From Diplonema japonicum (Eukaryota; Euglenozoa; Diplonemea; Diplonemida; Diplonemidae): a stretch of DNA of 64,000 nt. This document shows, piece by piece, positions 10,101 through 19,100 of this stretch. The stretch spans positions 310,001 to 374,000 of the forward strand of contig OZ025689.1 of assembly GCA_964019335.1 (NCBI GenBank), read 5' to 3'. Under the pieces are notes generated by a model. That model was not told the DNA's origin, did no database searches, and saw only the letters and a list, made by a program, of their open reading frames with translations. How positions within the stretch are numbered: position 1 is the stretch's first letter; the number at the start of each line of letters is the position of its first letter. Both the position numbers and the translations under genes were made by a program.

Positions 10101-13100
10101 GGGCAACCGAGCTCGGTGGAGATGACCACGGATTGGTGCTCGGCAGCCCTGTGGACTGCACCGTGGGGCCAGGGGCCGGCGTCGGCGTCTGGGCCGTGGT
10201 TGCCGCAACCGGCGTCCGAGCCGCGGGTGGAGCCTTCTTGTTGGTGCGGGGCGGGAGCGTGACGCTCGGGTGGTCTTCCGCGTCGTGCAGTCGAACGAGA
10301 CGAGAGCCGAAGAGCCATGTCCTGGCCTTGGGGGGCGGGGCGTCGGCGACGATGAAGAACACGAGTTGCCTCGTGCCCTGGAACGCCGTGTCAGAGCGTC
10401 GGATGATGGACGACGGCTTCCAACCGATGTGGTCCATCATCCCGTCGAAGGCTGCCCTGGTAACAGACAGCGGGGCTCCGGTGAGCAGGTACCGACGCTT
10501 TGTCCTCTGCTTGGCGAGGGCCTCCCTCAGACGCTGCTCCGTCTCCGGCAGGCACCTCACGGTCCAACCCTTGCGATGGGCCACCCCCAGGGACAACCCG
10601 CCCAGTGCCTTCGCCAGCTGGAAGGCCTCCGCCCTCCCCTCCGCTACGATGGGCACGTAGGTGTACCCCCCGCGCCGCTCGGTCGTCCTGACCATGCAGC
10701 CGTCGCCCGAGGCCCGGAGTACCGCATGGACGGATGCCGCCGGGAGCCGCAGGCCCACCTCGTGGCTCCAGTGCCGCGCCCGCGGCTCGTTCCCGTCGAT
10801 CTTCTTCGGGCGGAAGATCGCCTGCTCCTCCACCGCCACGCCCTGGGTCGCGACGAGGTCCCGAACCCTGGCCTTCGCCGCGTTCACGCTGTCAGCTTTC
10901 ACGCTGACGTACACTACCTCAGAGCCGCCATCAAAAGAAGCGAGTGGGGTGTAGGAGGGGGGGTTCGACCCGACCGAGAAGGTGTGCACGGCCTTGTGCA
11001 CGACACGCTGGCCGGCGAGTACGATGACGGTGCATGGGGTGGTCGAACCGGCAACCTCCGTCAAGAGGACGAAGGTCAGGGAGGCCGTGGGCCTCGCAGT
11101 GCGAATCGCGTCCACCTGCTGGAGGTCGTCGAGAGCGACGACGGCGCGGGGCACCTCCTCAGGGGGAGCAGTGTTGGTGTAGATGGGGGCGTCCCACGTG
11201 TCGGGGACCAGATCCCAGTGAGGCTCCGGGGCCGGTGCGGGAGCGGGGGCCGTGTCCTTCTCGTCGGTGTCAGAGTCCGACATGGGGAGGGCGGTGTCGC
11301 AGGCAGCGGCAGTGAGGACGGCAGTAGACCACACGGCAGCAGTAGAGGCTGGAGCAGGCGCAGGAGCAGGGGAGTCGGCAGCAGCAGGCGCAGGAGCAGT
11401 GGTGTCGGCAGCAGCAGGTGCAGGAGCAGGGGAGTCGGCAGCAGCAGGTGCAGGAGCAGTGGTGTTGGCAGCAGCAGGTGCAGGAGCAGTGGCAGTGGTG
11501 TCGGCGGCAGCAGTCCTCATCCTCGCCCTCCTGACCTCTGGCGTGTCGACCGTGAACGAGGTGACAACGCCCGGCGACTCGCTAATTAAGACGACAGAGT
11601 CGTCGGAGCCCGAAGCGGCGGCGGTGGCAGCGTCAGCAGCTGCTGCCTTCTGTCTGGCCCTTCTGGCCGCCTTCTTCCCTTGCCCGGGGGAGGGTGTCAC
11701 CACCGGCGTGACCCCCTCTGCGCGCTTCCTCTCCACCTCCTCGCGCGTGCGCTTCGCCCTGGCGGCGGCGTTGTCCTTTACCCGCTCACCGCGGGCTTTC
11801 TCCAGGATTTCTTCCGTCCTGGACTTGTGGTGAGCGGGCCTCTTTTTCTTCTTGTTGGAGGTCGACATGATTCTTTTCTTTTCTTTTCTTTTCTTTTCTT
11901 TTCTTTCCTTCCTGAGCTAGGGAGGCTGTGTTTTCTAGTTTTTTTTTTTTTTTTTTTTTCAAAATACCAATGCAGGGCCGCCATGGAGAGCAACACCTGA
12001 GAAAAGGGAAAAAAAAGGTGAAGGGAAACCATGGGGAAATAGGGAGGGCAATGGACCAGGCTTCTGCAAGCAGGAGGAGCCCTGGTCCCCCACCAACCCG
12101 TGCTCTGCTTTGGGACAGCCGAAGAGGGCTGAATTACATTTTTCCCTCAGTCAAGTGAGAGAAAAACGGGGGCCTACCTTCCAGCTGGATGTCCTTCTTT
12201 GGCTGGAACCTCCGGCGGAAAGCCCCCCAGGGAGGTATTGCTCCTATTGAGCGAATCATTGGTGAGTGTGAAAATAAAAAAAAGGGGAAATGGGAAACAG
12301 TGAGAGGAAGGTGAAGGAAGGGAAAGGAAAGTGGAAAACACAACATTTCACTTTACACACACGCGGGCGATCCCTTAGCGCAGCACGGGGGCCGCGGGAC
12401 CGGCGTCAAGAGAGACCGGAGGAGGGGGCGGCACGTTTGAAGGTGCAGTGACGTCTGTAGACGCCAGGGATGATGGCGAGGTGAACAGTCCGGAGCGTGA
12501 CCAGGCGAGCAGGCCAGACTCAACAACGAGGTCGTAGATCTGGGTCACGCGTCTCGACAGGGAGAAGGCTAGGGAGGGAGTACCAGCAGGAGTGTCGATC
12601 GCCCCCCTCCCGATCACAGGGCACCCACCGACAACATGCTCCCTGGACATCGGTGCTGCGTGGCAGGCTGGGCACCGGAGCACACCCTTGTGCTTCCTGT
12701 TCGGGCCAGCAGTCTGCAGGAAGCCGAAGAAGAGAGCCGAGTGACCAATCCGCAGCCGCGAGATGACCGTTTCAGCTTGTCTGGGGAAGCCAAGGGGGAA
12801 GTGCGCGGACCGAAGCTCGGTCGCCACCGCGTAGTTGTGGGCGAGGGATGTTATGAGCTCCGCGGACCTCCGCACCACCCACCGTCGCACCAGGGCCCTC
12901 ACTGATCGGTAGTCAAGGGAGGGCCTGTCCTGCTTCCGCTTCGTTCCCTCCCCGGCCAGAGCGTCAGCCTTCTCGTTCCCGTCCACCCCACAGTGGGAGG
13001 GCACAAACTGGAGGACCACCGGTGTCCCCTGCGTGCGCGCCGCGGACACCAGCCGGCTCCACGTCTGGTGGTCGAGCTTCTCCCTCTGTCGCGTTGGGCC

Positions 13101-16100
13101 AGCTCGCAGCTGCTCGACGAGGGAGAGGGAGTCGGTGCAGATCGACAGCGGGGACTTCGCCAGCGAAGGGTGTGTTTTTCGGAGGGTAGCCACCATATCC
13201 AGCGCCGTTTTCACAGCCATGCCCTCTGCCCGAAAAGATGAACAGAAGTCGTTGACGCCATGGCACACAGACACAGGGGTCAGGGGGGGAGGCAGCTGCA
13301 GATAAACCCCAGAGCCACCTTTCGCCTTCTGTCCGACCTGTACAACCGAGCCATCCGTGTAGGCATGGATGCCCGGGGGGAGAGCCGCAAGAGCAGCCTC
13401 GGCCGCCTTCCGCCTGTCCGCGTCTGGCGACGATCGCGTGACCCCGCCGGGGAGGTCAGTCCTGAAGTCGACCATGCCTGTCTGCCACGGGGCCGCCAGG
13501 GGCGTAGCCGACAGGTACTCGAAGTGCACCTTTGGTTCCAACCCGCATCGACGCAGTGCTTGGTAGCCAGAGCGCAGCCACCCACACCCCAGCCTGTTCG
13601 CCTGCTTCAGCTTGACCGTCTCCCTGTGAACCGGGGAAGACTGCCAGCAGAAGGCCTTCGCCGTCATCGTCGCCGCAGCACCCTCCGCCATTCTTTCGAG
13701 GGGAAGCAGTCCTGCCTCTGCTAGGAGCTTGTACCCTCCGGAGCCACTCCAGCAGCCCGTGATCAGCACCGCCGCCTCCTGGTGAAGCCCAGCCAGGTCC
13801 TTCCTCCCGACATCATCGAGCCTGCTGTAGTAGACCCCCATGCAGTAGCGCAGCAGCGGGAGGATGTACGTAACGTAGAGAGACCGCAGAGTGTCCCTCT
13901 TGCTGCCCCAGGACGTGCCAGACAAGAGCTTCAGCACCCTCAGCCTTTTGCTGGCCCGCCGTAGGATGTCCTGTGCGTGTTCACCGAACGTGAGCCCAGA
14001 GTCCACCGTAACCCCAAGGTACCTCGCGTGTTCAGACAGAGGCAGGGGACGGGCCGCAACGTAATCCACGTCGGGCCGTCGCACGGCTGCATGCATGTCC
14101 CGCACGCAGCGGATCCGCACACCACCCGCCTCCACAACCTGAAGGCCCGCCAGCTCCTGGTCCCCGGAGATCGTGCCATCGGCGTTCACCCCCAGGCCGA
14201 AGAGTGGGTTCTGGAAGGCACCTGGCTGAAGGGGGACTCGTGACGAAGTGAAGTAGACCCCGAGACGTTTCTGGGGGGGGACGCAGACTGCCTGCGTCTT
14301 GGACGTGCTCAGCAGCATGTCACGCTCCCTGCACCAGTCCTCAACCGCATCCACCACTGCCTGCGCCTTCCGCTCCAGCCCAGCCACGTCCCCTTGTCCA
14401 GAGGAGATCACAACCGCCACGTCGTCGGCGTAGAGCACCGAGACGTCCGCCAGTCCCTCCAGTCTCCTGGCGAGTTCGTCGACGTAGATGGTGTACAGGA
14501 TGGGACCCAAGACAGAGCCCTGGGGGACACCCCGTCGCACCTTCGTCGTCGACCCCCTCGACCGTCCAATCGTGACCGCAGCAGTACGGCCGCATAGAAA
14601 GGACCGCGTCCACTCCACGAAGGGTTCGGGGAGACCCTTCCCTCGCATCTTGTCCAGCAGGGCACCATGGGGCACCAGGTCGAAAGCAGAAGAGAAGTCG
14701 AACAGCAGAGCGGCCGAGAGACGTCGATCGTCTTTGTTCCTCGACATGCACTCAGTGAGGGTTGCCACCTGCTCCTCCGTGGAGCGGCCGCGTCTGAAAC
14801 CAGCCTGGCTGTCGTGGAGTCCCTCGACTCCCGTCCCGTCCGCGTCAAGAAGAAACGTGAGCCTCTCCTCGATCATCCTCTCCAGCAGCTTGCAGAGGCA
14901 GCTGGTCAGGCAGATCGGCCGGTAGGAAGCCAAGAGAGTCGCATCTTTTCCAGGTTTCGGTACCGGGACGATCACTCCCTTCTTCCAGGCACCGGGGACG
15001 ACACCCATCAGCCAGGAGCGATTGAGGAGTAGAAGGAGGACACCGAGGGAGTCCGAGTTCAGGTGTAGGAGCATCTCCGAGAAGATTCCGTCTTCCCCGG
15101 CCGCGCTGCGCGTCTTCATCCTTCTCAGGCCGCGGGTGAGGTCGTCCACGGTGAACGCTTGACACCCGAGTCTGCTTGCAGAAGGAGCGGCGTCCTTCGA
15201 GTTCCCGTCACCACGCCTGCCGTAGAGCTTAGCGAAGTGCGCCCCCAGCCGGTCGGCCTTCGCCTTGTCCGACACAAATCTTCCCTCGAGTACAGGAAGG
15301 TGTGTCTTTCGGTGCCTGCCGTCCAGCTTCTTCACCGCTCTGAACGCAGCCCCGAGGTCCTTGCTCCGGCTGAGGTCGGCCGCCATCCTTCCCCATGCCT
15401 CACGCTTCGTCTCGTCAAGGAGTCGGTTGACTTCCTTCACCTTCGCCCTGTACTCCTCCACCACGTCCGCCTCTTGAAGCAGGAGTTCGCGCAGGGTGTT
15501 CCGCTCTTCGAAGGCGTCCTCGAGCTCAGCAGTCCACCAGGGGGTCGGGCCACGTCGCATCCCACAGAGGGGAATGTGGTCGTTCGCCGCAGTCAAAAGG
15601 GCTTGTGTAAACCCCTTCGTGACAGAGTCAATCGGAGCCGCCGTGTCAACACCAGCAAGCAGGCGGGCAACAGCAGCAGTGTAGTCATCCCATCTGGCTT
15701 TTTTGAAATTCCAGGTGGGGAAGGGGCGCTCCGAACGGTAGACGTCCTCAAGAGGCAGGTGAAAGGATACGGGACTATGATCGGAGCCCCACGTGCCCAG
15801 CGTCTTCGGCTCAAGCTTCGCGCAGCGCCCCACAACCAGGTCCAGAACGTGTCGTGACGAGTCCCTCGTCGGTTCGTTGCGGTCGTTGTAGACGGTGTAC
15901 CCGTGGGTGTCCAGCCAGTCCCTGACCACGTTCCCCCTCTCGTTCGGCGTCGTCACCGTGGCGTCCCAGGAGCTGTGGTGAGCATTGAAGTCACCCGCTA
16001 TGACTGTGTTCTTCCCCATGGGAAGGCTGCCAGGCCGCAGGTACTCAGGGTCCCTCGTGCCTCTGCCCGCGCTTACCGGTGTAAGGTAAACGTTGGAGAG

Positions 16101-19100
16101 AGTGATCGGCTCACGCTTCTCGCAGGAGATCCTCACATCCAGTCTCTCAGTGACACAGTCCCCAGCCGGGAGTACGTGCGGAACCTCCTCCGAGGCAAGA
16201 TCGTCGCGGACATACGTGACAATACCACCACCCCTCGTCGCAGTGCCGTCAGTCACCGGTGTCAACCGATCCCTCCTGTATGACCTGTACCCAGGCAGGT
16301 GTGGCGTGTCGTGCCCTTCCCTCAGGTGCGTCTCCTGTATCATGATGATGTCCAGCGACAAGAAGTCAGCATGGCGAGATACGACGGTCCATTTCGCAAC
16401 GAGGCCGTTGCAGTTCCACGAGACAACCTTGAGACCCTTAGGCGACGGGGGCGGCAGCTTCTTGGGTGGGCCAGGGTTTGTTTCGACCAGCCCAAGCAGC
16501 CCCAGCAGGTCCCTGACGGACATCCTCCCGAGTAGGGTGGGGATCAGTGCAGAAAAGTCGGTGAAGAAACAGAGAGGTAGGAGTCTCCTGGGGAGGATGC
16601 GAGGGAGACTAGGAGAGGGAGCATGGTCGTAGATCTGCTGCTCCCCCTGTTCTGCGGGGCCCCTTCAATTGGATGGACCCATGGAGGCAGAGCGCCCCTT
16701 GACCCCATTGGTGAAGAGATCTTTGGTCTCCGCGAACGACCTGGCCCGCCCCCTCGTACCCAGGTTCGTCACCGCAGCCTCAGAGGTCGTAGCGAGAGGA
16801 GGAGCCCCCTTCTTCCCCTTCCCCTTCCCTTTCCAGACACTGTCGTGTGTCGTCGTCGCCCCCGGTGTAGGGTCCCGCGGCACTGCCGTTCCCGTCGTCA
16901 GCGTGGCCGCCTGCGGCAGGAGGAGGCGGAGCGTCGTCCGCAGATCGGAGATCATCTCCTGCTGAGAGTCGATCGTCCTCTGCAGCCCGACGATCGACTC
17001 CTTCAGCGTGGCGACGAGCTCAGTGAGAGCGGCGACCTCAGGCGACCCGGAAGGGACTCCCTCCTTGTTTCCCGCAGACACGTTGCGGGGCGGTGTAGGG
17101 GACGTCACAGTGTCGAGCTGGGGGGGAGCCACCGAGCTCGGTATGGACGCCCACGGGCTGGTGGGAGGAAGCCCAGTTGCTTTCACCGCAGGGCCAGTCT
17201 CCGAGGGTGTCGACGCCGATACAGGTGCCGGGTCAGGTACAGGTGTAGTAGGCGCAGGTGCAGGTACATGAGAAGATGTGGGTGCCGGGGTCGAGGACGT
17301 TGCAAGCGCAGGTGCAGATGCAGGTGTCGTCCTGTTGATGAGAGGGGGCGGCTTGACGGTCGGGTGGTCGTCCGCATCACGGAGACAGACAAGGCGCCCC
17401 CCAAGGAGCCACGTCCTGGACTTCGGGGGCGGGCTGTCGACGACGATGAAGAACACGAGTTGCCTCGTGCCCTGGAACATCGTCTGCGTGCGTCGCAGGA
17501 CGGAGGATGGTTTCCAACCGATGTGGTCCATCACTTCGTCGAAGGCCGCCCTGGTGATGGACGGCGGGGCCCCGGTGAGCAAAAACTTGCGCTTCGTACG
17601 CAGTTTTGCGAGGGTTTCCCGGAGCCGCTGTTCCGTCTCCGGTAGGCACCGCACAGTCCATCCCTTACGGTGCGCCACCCCGAGAGACAACCCACCCAGC
17701 GTCCCCGCAATCCGAAAGGCATCCGCCCTCCCTTCCGCCACGATGGGTACATAAGCGTACCCCCCGCGTCTCTCCGTCGTCCGCATTAAGCACCCGTCCC
17801 CGGACCGGCGCAGGACGGCGTGGACGTGTGCTGCTTGCAGGCGCAGTCCCACCTCGTGGGTCCAGTGCCTCGCCCGCGGTTCCTCCTCACCGAACTTCCT
17901 TGGGCGGAAGACCGCACGATCCTCCATCACCGCGCCCTGAGCCTTGGCGAGCTCCAGGACCCTGGCCTTCGCCTCCTTCAGGCTGTCTGCACTGACACAG
18001 ACGTAGACGACCTCCGATCCGCTGTTGAAGGTGGAAGGCGGGGTGTAGGTGGGGGGGTCCAGCCCGAACGTGGAGACGTGGACCCTCCTGTTCACTGCGC
18101 GCGACCCAGAGACCATGACAATCTCGCTGGGGGTGGTGACACCGGGGACCTCTGTCATAAGGACAAAGGTGATGGATGCCGTAGGTAACGCGGAGCACAC
18201 GACCCCCATTCCGGAGGGATCGTCGAGCGCAATGACAGCGCGGGATGTTTCCGTCGGGGGGGACACGTTGGTGTAGATCGGGGCGTCCCATGTGTCTGGC
18301 ACCAGGTCCCATCGCGGGGTTGTGGAAGGGGCAGGGGCAGGGTCGTCCTCCATCTCCTCAGGGCCAGAGCTGGTGTCAGAGTCTGAGCTGAGGAGGAGCG
18401 TGCCTTGGTCTGTTGACGCGTTGGCGGAAGCGTTCGCGACTGCTTCGTCCTCGACCTTCTGGGCATCTGCCTTCTTGGCGGCCGCCAACCTCAAAGCTTC
18501 CTCCTTTTTGGCAGCGGCTGCGGCGGCTTCCTTTTCGGCGGCGGCGGTGGCTGCGACCTTCTTCTTCTCCTCGGCGGCGGCGGCTGCGGCTGCGGTCTCC
18601 TTCTCGGCGGCGGCGGCTGCAGCTTGCTTCCTGGCGGCGTCGGCTGCGGCCTTCCTCTCGGCGGCGGCGGCGGCAGCGGCTTTCTTCTCGGCGGCGGCCT
18701 TCTCCTCGGCGGCGGCGGCGGCTGCTGCTTTCTTCTCGGCGGCGGCGGCGGCTGCGGCTTTCTTCTTCTCGGCTGCAGCGGCTGCGGCTGTAGCCTTCTT
18801 CTCCTCGGCTGCTTTCATCTCGGCCGCAGCACGCGCAGCCTCCTTCTCCTCTGCCGCAAGTCGTGCAGTAGACCGCTCGCGCAGAGCCTTCTCCTCAGCC
18901 TCGACTGCTCTGCGAGCAGCCTCCACACCAGCCACGCGTGCAGCTTCCGTCTCGGCTGCCATTTTGACAACAGCAGCATCAGCCACCTCCTGCGCAGCCT
19001 TCATCTAAGCAGCTATTTCTGCAGCTACCACGTCGGCCGACTCGCGTGCAGCTTCCAAATCAGCAGCGATTCCCGCGAGTTCGACGTCGGCCGCAGTGCG

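Larger units (their letters stand above)
4627..11911 (-). mobile_element. Non-LTR retrotransposon A, full length, upstream of tRNA-Lys
   Basis: About 7.3 kb, read on the minus strand. Order: a 5' leader of AAAAG repeats (11911-11869), ORF1 (11868-9640), ORF2 (9543-5332), a 3' UTR (5331-4648) and a poly(A) tail of 21 (T 4627-4647). It is flanked by a perfect 27-bp target-site duplication, 4600-4626 and 11912-11938; the next base differs on the ORF1 side. The duplicated target is 12 bp of upstream sequence plus the first 15 bases of tRNA-Lys, so insertion left the tRNA intact on the 3' side and a 15-nt fragment on the other. Domain content (AP endonuclease, RT, RNase H, CCHC) puts it in the I-like group of non-LTR elements. 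Both ORFs are open, so it may be recently active. Confidence 0.93.

Noticed and set aside
10270-11589. 439-codon plus-strand ORF
   Set aside because: Antisense shadow of element A ORF1; Arg/Gly/Val-rich low complexity. The same shadow appears at 28617-29927 on the other copy.
11869-11911. CRISPR or satellite array from AAAAG units
   Set aside because: Simple pentamer repeats with no spacers; part of the retrotransposon 5' leader.
11912-11926. Second tRNA-Lys
   Set aside because: Only the first 15 nt are present, as part of the element A target-site duplication.
18292-19008. Ala/Ser/Phe-rich plus-strand ORF
   Set aside because: Complement of the AAEKK repeats of element B ORF1.
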